Position numbers and translations under genes: made by a program
Shown: in pieces, positions 1-11,046 of the stretch
Layout: the number at the start of each line of letters is the position of its first letter
Position numbering within the stretch: the stretch's first letter is position 1
Notes under the pieces: model-generated
Told to the model about the DNA's origin: nothing
Databases searched by the model: none
The model's input: only the letters and a program-made list of their open reading frames with translations
Assembly: GCA_951799445.1 (NCBI GenBank)
Contig: OX637292.1
Coordinates: forward strand, 3,971,296-4,035,295
Length of the DNA stretch: 64,000 bases
Reading direction: 5' to 3'
DNA from: Pseudisothecium myosuroides
Taxonomy: Eukaryota; Streptophyta; Bryopsida; Hypnales; Lembophyllaceae

Positions 1-1476
1 GCCGAAACCGAGGAGCACACCAGCAACGACGAAGAAGAGGTCTCACCAAAAGGACCACCACAAAGTTTCGGAGTAGCAAGGGTTTCGATAACTCAAACAA
101 CCAACCAAAAGGAGCAACACTCGGCAGAGGCGGCGCAACATTCGGCAGCAGTTTTGAATGAGCAATCGGAACAGCAAGAAGATTATGGCGAGGAGGAGAC
201 CATTAATGAAGAAAAAGAACACAATGAGATAACTCTCGAGGAGTACGAGAAAGCATTGCAAAACAAGCGAGCCACCAACGAAGCCAAGCAGCGAAGGGAG
301 AAAGCAGTTGTTGAGAGAACAATCGCACAAACACGTGAACGTGAGGAGAGGTCGGCGATGCAGAGAGTTGCAGCAAACCATGAACGACGCAATCAGAAGA
401 ACGCGGGTGTCCAACAACAGCGAAAGGAACGCGAAAGAAAATGCGAGGAGAAAGACAAGAGGCACGATGAAGAACACCATAGTCAAGACAACACCCACAA
501 CCAGCACGGCAAGGAAGAAGATGAAGAACACCCCCATCAGGACGGAAAACCTAAATTTCGTATTCAAAATCAACCTAAAGAAAAAGAAAAAGAAAAAGAA
601 AAAGATCAAAAGCTCAAAGGAAAAGACGTGGACATAATCAGCGTGACACAAGGAGTAAACCAGTCGTATAAACAAAAACAAATCCAAAGTCAACAAGATC
701 ACAAGTTATTAATAAATCACCATAGCTTACTTCGAGAAAATAATGACTTAAAATTGCAAATCCGAAAGTTAAAAATAGAATTGCAAGTTGAAAAGGCATC
801 CCACGAAGTTACAAAAATTACATTACAACAAATTAAAAATTCAAGCCAGGACAAACAACCAACATTAGCAAACCAAGAAGTAATTCCCAAAATCATAGAG
901 GAGGCATCATCATATGTAAAACAATCTAGGACAACCCAAGTACAAGAAACAAGACAAAGGAACTTCTTTAGGGATATCTTACAAAGTATACAAAACTACA
1001 CTTATCCACCAGTTTCATTAAAACAACACTATGAGGTTACACGAAAAATAACATTGGGGATCAATGGGCTTTCCCATTTGACATCAAGAACACAAATACA
1101 ATATAAAGATTTTCAAGACATTTGGAAACAAGCCAACCCAACCTTGAGGGAATTACTAATTTTCATGTGGCATATGGGGGATTTATACATAGAAGATGGA
1201 GTTATTGAAACTATATCGGCTGCACCGGTTTGTTATGTAATACGTTATATGGTACGGTCTTACCATATGATGATCAATCACCATAAATCATTTTTTGACA
1301 ATAATTCAATAATAACATCATTAAAGCCAAAAATCAAAGGAGGGGAACAACAACGAAGGGCTATAAACCAATGCTTTACAAAATATTATTATAACTTCCA
1401 AGACGGTCTCCTAGACCTAATTAATTTTGACAAACTATTTTTTCAAAAAATAAAGGAGGAATGGATGAATTTATGA
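1..1476 (+). CDS. Charged coiled-coil ORF of an LTR retroelement (5' partial)
   Basis: The frame is open from the first base of the window, so the true start lies upstream; 491 codons are visible before the stop. The first half is extremely rich in Glu, Lys, Arg and Gln (long charged helix or disordered stretch, with a run of KE repeats near residues 194-202). Residues about 235-290 look like a coiled coil. The last 170 residues are a more ordinary folded-looking domain with many aromatic residues and a tryptophan-containing MWHMGD stretch. I recognise no gag, protease, reverse transcriptase or integrase motif. It lies just upstream of a polypurine tract and a TG-starting LTR, so it is probably a gag-like protein of a non-autonomous element or an extra 3' ORF in the env position. 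Function unknown. Confidence 0.6.
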   Translation, partial: AETEEHTSNDEEEVSPKGPPQSFGVARVSITQTTNQKEQHSAEAAQHSAAVLNEQSEQQEDYGEEETINEEKEHNEITLEEYEKALQNKRATNEAKQRREKAVVERTIAQTREREERSAMQRVAANHERRNQKNAGVQQQRKERERKCEEKDKRHDEEHHSQDNTHNQHGKEEDEEHPHQDGKPKFRIQNQPKEKEKEKEKDQKLKGKDVDIISVTQGVNQSYKQKQIQSQQDHKLLINHHSLLRENNDLKLQIRKLKIELQVEKASHEVTKITLQQIKNSSQDKQPTLANQEVIPKIIEEASSYVKQSRTTQVQETRQRNFFRDILQSIQNYTYPPVSLKQHYEVTRKITLGINGLSHLTSRTQIQYKDFQDIWKQANPTLRELLIFMWHMGDLYIEDGVIETISAAPVCYVIRYMVRSYHMMINHHKSFFDNNSIITSLKPKIKGGEQQRRAINQCFTKYYYNFQDGLLDLINFDKLFFQKIKEEWMNL

Positions 1477-1658
1477 AAATACATCACGCCAACTTTCCAA
1501 TTTCATTACAAAAAGGCAATTTCATTGAAAGTTTGGAACGGATGCATAATAATGCAAAAGACCATATTTTGAATTACAAACAATTTGATTTTACGACAAC
1601 TTATCCTAATATGCAATTACCTACTCAAGATCCTAGAGAATATAAATACTTTGTCTGA
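1461..1658 (+). CDS. Small ORF overlapping the end of the retroelement ORF
   Basis: A 65-codon ORF starts ATGGATGAA inside the last codons of the preceding ORF and is in another frame, overlapping by 16 nt. It ends about 20 bases before the polypurine tract. It has no recognisable domain. It may be a second small protein, or the true continuation of the upstream protein after a frameshift mutation. Confidence 0.3.
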   Translation: MDEFMKIHHANFPISLQKGNFIESLERMHNNAKDHILNYKQFDFTTTYPNMQLPTQDPREYKYFV

Positions 1659-1678
1659 ATCATGAGGGCATGATTCAT

Positions 1679-1692
1679 TAAGAGGAGGGGGA
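1679..1692 (+). other. Polypurine tract of an LTR retrotransposon
   Basis: The purine-only run AAGAGGAGGGGGA lies a few bases before a TGTTAAC sequence. This is the normal arrangement of the plus-strand primer site next to a 3' LTR. Confidence 0.6.
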
Positions 1693-1696
1693 TAAA

Positions 1697-2530
1697 TGTT
1701 AACCTCGTATAAACCTTATTATTAATTGACCTACTTTAGACTTCTAAAAATAATTATTAATATTACAGAAATCTCAAAATAATTAGATTAGAGGATAAAG
1801 TGTATTGGACTAAAAGGACTACCAACAATCATATGTATAAAAATACTAATATACAAGAATTATTAATTTACGAAGATGACGAATTATATTAATTCTTGTA
1901 TTTTTGAAGCACTTTTGATTGTTGATAAAAATTATTAAAATATGATTTATTGGATTTAAAGATACATAATCCTAAAGTGTATACTTTAGAAAATAAGATG
2001 GCCCAAGTATTAACAGGAAAATCACTGTAGATTGTAAGCTATCAATTTCATAAATTATCAGTTTTATACCAAAAGAAATAATATAAGACCACTTGGGAGT
2101 TTTAGTTAGATAGCCATTACTACATACTAGGCTACTTTCTAGGAAAGAATGGTTGGGGGAAAAGTAGTTTTCGGTTAGAAAGTGGTTAATGGAAATAGGT
2201 ATATAGTCTATTACCATGGGCCAATAGGAAAAACACACCCTATCACCGGAGAAAACTATATAAAGGGGCAATTTTATCATTCAAGGGAGAATAAAAAGAC
2301 AATAAAAGACATTCCAACAACAACCAAAGATCAATTCTCCCAAAGATCAAAGACTCAAAGATTAAAGATTCAAAAGACCAAAGATCAAAGACTCAAAGAT
2401 ATAAAAGACTTAAGACAAGTTATATATATCCAACCAATGATACAAAAGACCAAGCCATATAAAGAGAAGAATAAAAGACAAAGACACAACTTTATACATA
2501 ATCACGTTGAATTGAATTTCTACATACAAA
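1697..2530 (+). mobile_element. 3' LTR (right border uncertain)
   Basis: The LTR should begin at TGTTAACC directly after the polypurine tract. A TATA box (TATATAA, 2,257-2,263) about 560 bases in would mark the U3/R boundary. The downstream part (2,320-2,400) is an irregular array of AAAGATC/AAAGACTC-like heptamers. I could not find a convincing CA end or target duplication, so the right border is only a rough limit. Confidence 0.45.
2320..2412 (+). repeat. Irregular AAAGATC / CAAAGACT short tandem array
   Basis: Short related words (CAAAGATC, CAAAGACT, AAAGATTC) recur about ten times within 90 bases inside the putative R/U5 part of the LTR. No coding meaning is evident. Confidence 0.5.
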
Positions 2531-2621
2531 GTAGAAATAGTATTTAGGATGACATAAGCACTATTGGAAATTGTAAAGAAAATAATTTCATCTTAATAAA
2601 GTGAATTACATGAAGTGAAAA

Positions 2622-2757
2622 AGTGTGTTTCACGTGGACTTCACCAAATATGACTGGGAATTCTAGCTTCCGTATGTAGTGAATTCGGCTGTAGTAGTTT
2701 GCTTTACAATTGGACCTTATTCTAATTGTTGTTGGAAGTTGTTGCGCGCTGGAAACA
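2622..2757 (+). pseudogene. Broken copy of a short membrane-segment ORF
   Basis: Translated in frame, this stretch reads FHVDFTKYDWEF, a stop, then a hydrophobic run and NCCWKLLRAG. It is clearly related to the intact ORF at 50,521-50,715 (HHVDFTKYDWGF, a hydrophobic segment, NCWWELLRAR). The internal stop and divergence make it a dead copy. Family not recognised. Confidence 0.5.
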
Positions 2758-3129
2758 GGCAATATCGCAATATTGTTTATGGTTAATATTCTTGATGATA
2801 TCCAATTTAGAAGTTATGGATTGATTTAGAAGTTATAGATTGACAAAGATTGCTAAGAATGTGAGTAAGGTTATGGGAAATTAATTATGGAGTATAACAC
2901 AGATTCTCTATTGCTAGTATTTCTTGAGTTTAGGAGTTCCATGCGCGTGCTGTGTGATTCAAGGCCTCGTGTCTCTCATTCCTTAGCTACTTCCTCGGCT
3001 ACTTCCATGGCGCATCACGTGGACTTCATCCGAGACTTCCTCAACTTTCTATCAGTCTTTGAATGTGCATAACTTTTAGGGATAAACTTTTCTAGGTCTA
3101 AATTTTCACACATATACTAGTTTTATTCA

Positions 3130-3320
3130 TAATTGTCACATTGGCCGGATGGACCGTCCATCCAAACTGTCTAATTTGTCCGCCCATCTAGGATGTCTAG
3201 TGACACTAACCCGCTTGATGGGACAACTTTAAAGTGGTCACATTGGACAAACTATCCAATGTGTCAGCCCATCCAGGACGTCCAATGATCATAACTCGCC
3301 CAATGTAACAACGATGATTT
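3130..3320 (+). repeat. Dispersed repeat built of GTCCGCCCATC-like words (inverted relative copy at 51,350-51,545)
   Basis: The segment has internal repeats of GTCC-CCCATCC and TCCAATGT words. Its reverse complement matches 51,350-51,545 over most of its length, including the TGCTTGATG and CTTTAAGTAGTCACATTG landmarks. It is probably part of an old mobile element. Confidence 0.55.
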
Positions 3321-4079
3321 TAATGCTTTACAAATTATCCATATCTAATTTAATTTAAAAAAAAACTATTTTCAAAGTCACAATGTTTTAGTAGTAAGGT
3401 TGTTTTGAGCCAAAACCAGCAAGTGTTTCTTGCAACTACCCTTTTGCGAAGGTTTCATTGCAATGGCCCTTTGTTGATTTGCCTTTTCAATATCAAAAGA
3501 GCTTATTTCTTGATGGCCCATTTGCATGGAATTTTTGGTTCTTTTTTTTAAACATTGTGTGGAAAAATTATTGTAAGATGTGTGCCTGGAAAGAATAGAG
3601 TATTTGTTGCGCTTTAGTAGATTCTTGCTTTTGCGGCTATTGCATTCTCGTTAAGCTTCTAATGTTCTAGTGCGGAATCAATTTTGTTAGCAGATTTTGC
3701 CTTAGTTTTAAAAGAGTCTATTTGAGTGACCTTTAGATTGTTGATTCTTTAAGCAGCTACTCTGCCAGAGATTACATTTGCAGCTATGAATATTTTCTTT
3801 TGCAAGCTTAACATTCTTCTAATTTAACCTTCCAATTTTTTTATGCTTTCTTCCTTCTAAATGATCTCCTTGAACACAATGCAACAATCTTCTTGATGAA
3901 AGATGACGAAGTCTGTATCCTAGGAGAAGCAAATTGCTAAGAAACTTGGCATTATAGGTTGTAAGGGGTTGTAGAACATTCCTCCAATGTGAGTGACCTG
4001 TCTACCTCCGCCTCCTATTCCCACTCCTGTTCACAATTTATCTAAAACAATATAAACTACCAAGCATGCATGATTAGGG
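3321..4079. other. Intergenic, AT-rich, no gene seen
   Basis: No open frame, splice pattern or repeat boundary could be supported here. The segment probably includes the 5' flank of the recombinase pseudogene that follows. Confidence 0.5.
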
Positions 4080-5657
4080 AGTCTCTTGTTCAATTGTTCA
4101 ACCATCAAGTATCCATGATTTGTGATAATAATGTGCATATTGCTCTAACAGTCTCTACTGCAATTGTCGATAGTGATGAGTTGGAAGTTGTGGACTACAA
4201 GGTCGATAATGGCTATATCATCTAAGGTTTTGAAAATCTATCGTTCAAACTTGGCTTTGATGACTTATCTGTTCCTATACAATGAGGATTCAAAGGCGTA
4301 TGCTTTAGCAACCAAAGTATTTAGTGACGGGTTTCTAAATTCTTGTCTAAACCTGTTTGAAGAGTTGGTATTTGGCAATGCTGTTGAGGTTGCTGGAGGA
4401 ATTGATGGTGGAGATGAAGGCTTTGCTAAAGTTGATGAGGAGGACTTGAAGGAGATCAACAAAGGCGTTGCTAATCGTAGTGTTGGTGTTGAGCGTTGGT
4501 TCAAATGTCATTTAAGCAAATGGCATATAGCTAAGAAGTTTCATGAAGGGGTGGAACGAGAAGAACTTCTTTGTATACTTGCCGAAGGGCTTGTTCCATT
4601 TCTTCTTGGTGTCAAGAACTTAAATGGTGGATTTTATCCTCGTGGCAATCTTTCACAATTCTTCTGTGCATGTAATTGAGTGGTGCGTAGGAGGCAAATT
4701 AAATGTCTTTACGAGTTGGTCAAGACAAAATACTTGTGTTCCTATAGACTTATGCCTTCTTTGAGAAGCCTTGACTTGCTTTAGTAAAGGCTATGGATTA
4801 CTTTATTAAGGCAAGTGCGAACAAGAAGAGGAAGAAAGGTCAACCAATAAGATGGCAAGATGAAAAGGCTTGTTTGGAGGATCAAGACCTATCTATCAAC
4901 CATGTAAGCACGGTTCAAAAGTGTTGGTGCTACCCCTGTCTTAGTAGGTTCATGATAGGTGGATATTTAGAGTTGTGGAAACTGCTCAATATTGATTTCA
5001 TTACGGATGAAGACAAATATGGGAAGTTCGTGATGTATAATGAGTGTCACAATAAGAATTATAAAACTTCAATGACTCGTTTCCAGTAGGAGCACTTTCA
5101 AGGCTTTGTCACATACCATGAGCCGAATGTGGTAGCAATCTATATGCAATTGATGAGGCACATGCATCCAAAGGTTGATCATGAAGTTGGGAGACAAATG
5201 CATCTTGCTCCAAGCAGTTTAAGAAAATCCAAAGACTAATGTAAGTGACCTTTCATTTTTGGGTTTTTTATTTCTTCTTGTTGAGCTTTTAGTTTTTGTT
5301 GACCTTTCATTCTTTTAGTTTCTTGCTTTTGAATTTATATTTTGCTAATATCCTTGTTGTTGTGTTTGTAGGCATGGTTCAAATCCCAACAATGTTGGGA
5401 TTAAGGTGCTTACTACCTGGAAAAAAAACATGATGGTGTTGATTAATTCAGGGTTCTATACTAATAAGAGCCCTAGGTACACCACCATTCAATGTATTAA
5501 CCAAACAAGCTAGAGTTCCTACACAAGTTGGCATGGCAATCAATGGCCATAGGAGTGAGGCTTCTTATCAACACTACAACTAGTCAATCGATCTTTGGAA
5601 GATGGCAACAATGAAAGTGATTGCTAAGCCATTTAAGGATGGGAAGCGTGTAGTGTA

Positions 5658-7044
5658 CAGTGGGGTCCCAATCAAAATGGCGTTTTCGAAATCGCAGTGA
5701 AGGAAATTTCAGTGCTGCCAACTTTGGTAGCCTTCCGAGGGCTCAAAAATTGATCTTTGATTATGAAATTTTTACCATAGCATCATCTTTAAGTTAATTA
5801 TATGTGTACCAAATTTCAAGGCCAGATGATTTACACAAAAAAAGATATTTGAAATCTCCCAACATGTGTAGCCGTGAATTTTTTTTCATTATTGCCAACT
5901 TTGACACCCTCCCAAGGACTGAATTTTTTTTCTTTTTCTATGAAAATTTTGGCACAAGACCATCTTTATGTTGATTATAGGTGTAAAAATTTCAGGTCCA
6001 AAAGACCCCCCAAAAAATAGATATTCAAAATCTCCCAACATGTGTAGTTGGGAGAAACAATTTCACTACTACCAACTTTGACACTATCCCAAGGGTTGAA
6101 AAATTGTTTATTTACCATGAAATTTTTATGATGAAATAATCTCTATGTCAATAACATGTATAACAAATTTCAAATTCAAAAGAATCACACAAAAGAATAT
6201 ACGTTAATTCTACCAACATGTGTAGTTGTGAGAACAATTTTTTCAACCCTTGGGATAGTGTCATTTTTTGGGTAAAATTTCACACGGACGTTGAAAGTCA
6301 TTCTCATAACTACACATGTTGGTAGAATTAGAATATCTTTTTTTTGGTAAATCTTTTGACCTTGAAATTTGGCATAAATTTTATCAATATAGAGATGATC
6401 TTATGCCAAAAATTCCATGGTAAAATGTTTTTTTTCAGCCCTTGGGATAGTGTCAAAGTTGGTAGTAGTGAAATTCTTCCCACAGCTGTACACATTGGTA
6501 GAAGTAGCATATATTTTTTTGTGATTCTTTTGAATTTGAAATTTGTTACACATGTTATTGACATAGTGATTGTTTCATCATAAAAATTTCATGGTAAATA
6601 AACAATTTTTCAACCCTTGGGATAGTGTCAAAGTTGGTAGTAGTGAAATTGTTTCTTCCAACTACACATGTTGGGAGATTTTGAATATCTATTTTTTGGG
6701 GGGTCTTTTGGACTTGAAATTTTTCACACATGTAATCAACATATAGATGGTTTTGTGCCAAAAATTTCATAGAATTTTTTTTTTCAGTCCTTGGGAAGGT
6801 GTCAAAGTTGGCAATAGTGAAAAAAAATTCACGGCTATATATGTTGGAGATTTCGAATATCTTTTTTGTGTAAATCATCTGGCCTTGAAATTTGGTACAC
6901 ATATAATTAACTAAAAATGATGATATGGTAAAAATTTCATAGTCAAAGATCAATTTTTGAGCCCTTGGGAGGCTATCAAATTTGGCAACACTAAATTTTC
7001 TTCACTGCGATTTTGAAAACGCCATTTTGATTGGGACCTTACTG
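5658..7044. mobile_element. Tc1/mariner-like foldback element with TA target duplication
   Basis: Termini CAGTGGGGTCCCAATC and its near-perfect inverse GATTGGGACCTTACTG face inward, and TA lies on both sides (5,656-5,657 and 7,045-7,046). The terminal match extends for more than 50 bases. Each arm consists of about three or four diverged 170-190 bp units, each with a CCAACTTTGACAC-type and an AACATGTGTAGTTG-type word, in opposite orientation in the two halves. No transposase frame is present. The insertion lies inside the recombinase pseudogene. Confidence 0.8.
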
Positions 7045-7172
7045 TACAAGGATGTGTTTAAAGAAGTTTTTGAAACTCTAAAAGTTCTGTGAAGCGTGAA
7101 CTTGTTGGCAATTTTGTTGTCACATTACTTGCTACTGATTGAGGTAAATCTGAGGGAGATGTTATGGAATTA

Positions 7173-7623
7173 AGGTAAAACAGCCCATCATGGTCAGAAT
7201 TGCTAGTTTACCCTCATGCCATGGTTGAATTTTTAAATTTTTTTTCCCACATATAGACAAGTGTGAGAAATAGCAAATCAATAGAAATAATATTTTTTCA
7301 ACAAAGTATGAATTAGCTATAATTTTTTGAAGTGTTCAGCCCAAAAGAGTTTGTAGACTATCCCAAAACCAACATGCAACTATATCCATAATGCTCATCT
7401 TACTCTTCTAAAGCAGTCAAAATATTTTCTAAAGTGAAAGGCCTTAAAAAGTCGCTTCTTATAGTGATTTACACTTAAATAGTTGGATGTTCCTAATTAA
7501 TCCATAAGTGTCAGATAAGGCATTGATTGTGGTCCAAAATCTCATAAACTGAGAATAATCATCATGGGATCATTCCTTAGGTGTCCGTCATGGGTCATTT
7601 GACCATGATGGGCTGGTTTACCT
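7173..7623. mobile_element. TA-flanked MITE with 24-bp inverted ends
   Basis: The left end AGGTAAAACAGCCCATCATG pairs with the right end CATGATGGGCTGGTTTACCT, flanked by TA on each side (7,171-7,172; 7,624-7,625). The interior is AT-rich and non-coding. It is a second insertion in the recombinase pseudogene; the flanking frame reads through if it is skipped. Confidence 0.75.
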
Positions 7624-8096
7624 TAGAGCTAGTGGCTAGTGGTTTAAACAAGTGATACCTCCTTCGAGTGCTCCTTAGTGTTTTCAATTTACTGAGAGTG
7701 TTTTTGCTACAGCTCAAACCATTTCAAATGTTACTGTGACAATGGCTCCAATGCAGATGTTCTTTCTACGCTTGTTATGGCTCCTAGATCTCATGTAGCT
7801 CATGCTTACATAATCCAAGATGATATTGCTAAATGATATTGCTGAATGATATTGCTGAATTTGATAAGGTCATGTTTCGTGAGTGGCTAGAAGGTGCAAA
7901 ACATCTTGGCTACAACATGGTGAGTTCTCAGTTCACTACAACGAATGCAGGGACTTCCATATCAAATTGCACGGGATGCACGTTCAACATCATGAGTGGC
8001 GCAAACAACTTGAAGGAGTTTTTAAAGAACTCAAAGTAAAATTGCTATATAGATTCATCATGATAGATGTGTAGATTCTTTTGTAAAGATTTAGAT

Positions 8097-8318
8097 CACT
8101 ATAAGAGAAAGGGGTGTTTTAAGTGAATTTTTAAGTATAATCCTAGACATAAGATTTTAAGTATTGACCATTAAGGAGATTTTCAGCAAAATTTTACTAA
8201 AAACACATGTGTTTTTAGTAAAATTTTGCTGAAAAGCTCCTTAAAGGTCAGTACTTAAAATCTTATGTCTAGGATTATACTTAATAACTCACTTAAAACA
8301 CCCTTTTCTCTTGTAGTG
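8097..8318. mobile_element. 222-bp CACTA-type MITE (copy 1)
   Basis: It begins CACTATAAGAGAAAGGGG and ends CCCTTTTCTCTTGTAGTG, with a 3-bp target duplication GAT on both sides (8,094-8,096; 8,319-8,321). Almost the whole element is one palindrome centred near ACACATGTGTTT. Length and sequence closely match the copy at 28,536-28,757. Confidence 0.85.
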
Positions 8319-8442
8319 GATTTACATTACTGCACTTGCAAAATTTTGAGGTGATGTACCATTTGAATGCAAATTGTGCAAATTGTGAATAAAATCATTA
8401 CAATTCAATTTGGAAATTACAAAGGATAGTTGAAATTTAATT

Positions 8443-9850
8443 ACTAAGTGCCCAAGCCTTTCCAAGTGTGTTTTTCCTATGAAAAAACACGATGGACTTA
8501 TAGTCATCCTTAATGAAGCAAGTTGATTTTTTTTCAAACCTAATTGTGTAGATGTTTAAAGGGCTTGCTTATTAGTATGCATACCAAATTTGAGTGTGAA
8601 ATTGCATAGGATTCGTGAGATTATAACAATAGAAATGTTTTATTTTTATTTTTAATATGATGTCCTTCTCCACAATGTTTAAGAAATTTGCAATTAAATT
8701 TTTTTTGGGATTGGAGGTGACATGGACAACTACAAATAGTGTTAGCACACTATAATGCAATTTCAAAAAACCAAATTACACATAAAAAGCTAGCAAATTC
8801 ATTGCACAATCCACCTTGCAATTGTTGAAATGCAATTTTTCTTATAAGTAGAAATCACAAATAACTCCGAACCAACACTTATATGTTTTAATTGTCAATG
8901 GTGAAAATCATGAAAATACTTTATTCTTTTCGTTGGAACCATTTTCAAAGCAAATGGATAAGTACAATTTTTTTGATCTCAAATTGAGTGGAATTGTTAA
9001 GCTTTGCTCAAAGCCGGGAAATCAAGTAGAATTTACAAGCTTTATTCTTCCACTAATGGTACATATATATCTTTGAGGACCTCTCAAAAATCATATATTT
9101 ACCTTTTTCAATGGTTGATTGAGCAATTAAGAATTAATCCCTACATGCCCAAGTCTGTCCAAGTGTGTTTTTCCTATGAAAATGAACATGTGTTTATAGT
9201 TATCCCCAATCAATCAAATTGTTTTTTTTTCAAAAATTAACTAAATAGATGTTTAAAGAGCTTTGCGTAGGACCTGTGAGATTATCACAAGAAAAATGTC
9301 CATATTCTATTAAATTTAGTATGTTGCTGCTCTCCACAATGTTGGGATATTTGCATATAAGAGTTTTTGGAATTGGAGGTGACATGAACAACTAAAAATT
9401 GTATTAGCAATCTAAAATGCACTACCAAAAACCTTAAGTTCAAATGAAGAGCTATCAAACTCATTATACAATCCCCCTTGCAATTGTTGAAATGCAATTT
9501 TTTTTTTATAAGTAGGAATTGCAAATAACTCCAAATCAACAATTGAATGTTCAGATTTTCAAAGGTGAAAATCATGAAAACACTTTACTCTTTCCATTGG
9601 GACCATTTTCAAAGCAAATGGAAAAGTATATTTTTTTAGATCTCAATTCAAGTGAAATTGGCAAGCTTTGCTTAAAGCTAGGAAATCAAGTAAAATTTGT
9701 AAGCTTTAAACTTCCACATTGGCACATGTATGCCTTTGAGGACCTCTCAAAACTCAAATATTTACCTTGTCTGGTGAAAAAAAAAGTTTTCAATAGTTAA
9801 CCTTCAAAACTGCCTGTAAATTTTTTTGAACGGGTCAAAGGAATTTAGTT
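8443..9850. repeat. Diverged tandem duplication, unit about 0.66-0.70 kb
   Basis: Landmarks of unit one (GCCCAAGCCTTTCCAAGTGTG near 8,450; TGCAATTTTTCTTATAAGTAG near 8,832; TTGAGGACCTCTCAAAA near 9,073) recur in order in unit two (near 9,147, 9,491 and 9,737). The two units differ by many substitutions and small gaps, so the duplication is old. No protein frame survives in either unit. Confidence 0.6.
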
Positions 9851-11046
9851 GCCCACACCAATTTTAGAGCGATCATGTATGATTGCTTGGGCAATTAGGA
9901 ATTAATGGCTTACACAAAAAAAAAAAAAAAATTTCAAAATGGACAAAAGTTAGGGCAATATTGGGAGGATTATTCTGGATTGTGAAAAGTCCCCCCCAAA
10001 AGCTCACAAGTAAGGTAGGAGGTTGTAAAACAGAGCGGGCATTAAGAATGGACCCTATAAATGGCTGTGAAATGGACATGAGTTGGTTCTAAAATTGACT
10101 AGTATAGTCATTGAATGAATCAAGGAAACAAGCATTTTTAATTGCAAGAGCCAATCATTCTCTTTGCTTTCCCCATTTTTATTTAGAATTGCAAGTGAAC
10201 CGTTTATGAAAGACCTAGGGTCACAAATAGGGACCTATGACCCAACTTGTTTGAAAATTCATAAGTAATTCAAAACTGCTCGGAAAAATACGAAACCGTT
10301 TGAATTACATTCCTCATCAATTTCTCTATGTCTGAAAAATGAGCTAAAAATATTCTTGTCCAAGGAAATACATGAAAAAGGGACCAGCCCTTAGATGCTC
10401 CATTTCTGAGCCTTTTACCTTACCGAGCAGGAGCTGATTACGATATGGTGAAGCCCGAAATGAGCGGGGTTCACGGAGACCAGGGAGCACCACGGGGACA
10501 GGGCTTGGTTGCGACCTCCTTATCGGCTTATCCAGCATGTGCCAATGGAAGCCGCGATCGCGTTCTCAAAAGTGGCCTCCTTTCGTTTCCCATTTGCCTT
10601 CAAAGTTGCACTCTCAGCCATCCATCGCCGTTCGCCGCACCAATGGGAAGGCGCCTACGCCATAGCTCTCACTGAGGAAACAACGACACAGTGTCAAGAA
10701 ATTTGCTACAGCATTGCACGAATTGGTCGCTTCAGTGATCGCGTGTGCGAGGAGATCGAATTTTGATTGTGCGGAAATGACCTGCTGTAGCTTGTGCACG
10801 CTTCTGGTTTAAAATTGGAGAAGAAATGGTAGGAGAATAACCAAGAGAGCGATATTGTTCGCAACATTCGTCGACATGAAAATCTTGATTTGATTTCTGA
10901 GATTTAGGAGGAGGGAATTGGAGAAGAAAGAAGCTACTAGAAGCTAGAGGAATTCATTCACAGTGAGATATGAGGCAGGATTGCTAGGAGCACGACGTTG
11001 AGGTTTGTTTAAAATATTTATATGGTGAGCTGGTTTGGTACTGGCA
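9851..11046. other. Upstream region of the TIC62-like gene
   Basis: 9,851-10,340 is AT-rich with nothing recognised. 10,380-10,770 is distinctly richer in G and C, with CGATCGCG and CACGG words, and could hold promoter elements or a 5' leader exon; open frames here on both strands resemble nothing I know. A weak TATA-like TTTATATGG lies at 11,015-11,023, close to the start codon. An ATG at 11,022 opens an overlapping upstream frame that would compete with the TIC62 start if it is transcribed. Confidence 0.4.

Larger units (their letters stand above)
4080..8040 (+). pseudogene. Crypton/KIAA1958-like tyrosine recombinase, decayed and interrupted
   Basis: Pieces of one protein can be read in order with several stops and frame changes. 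At 4,410-4,675 the piece has WFKCHLSKWHIAKKF and then FLLGVKNLNGGFYPRGNL, like the SAM-like N-terminal part of DUF3504 recombinases (an EVRK-DG-YPP-L pattern). At 4,793-5,086 it has FMIGGYLELWKL, aligning with the FxLRGGxEL box in which the catalytic Arg is replaced by Ile, then MYNECHNKN, matching the Y-E-SKN lysine box. At 5,385-5,610 it has YTNKSPRYTTI (HxxR box with Lys for His), then NGHRSEASYQHYN, which holds the catalytic H and the tyrosine nucleophile. The piece at 7,900-8,036 ends SNCTGCTFNIM, similar to the tails of such proteins. Two transposons split the gene (5,658-7,044 and 7,173-7,623). The family assignment rests on motif recall, not a search. Confidence 0.6.

Noticed and set aside
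43..702. 219-codon frame on the - strand, rich in Phe and Leu
   Set aside because: It is the complement of the Glu/Lys-rich repeat frame; the poly-Phe run mirrors AAAGAAAAAG and there is no independent coding signal.
10445..10766. Overlapping + and - frames upstream of TIC62 as separate genes
   Set aside because: Frames are open on both strands because of GC-rich composition; no protein resemblance, more likely leader or promoter.
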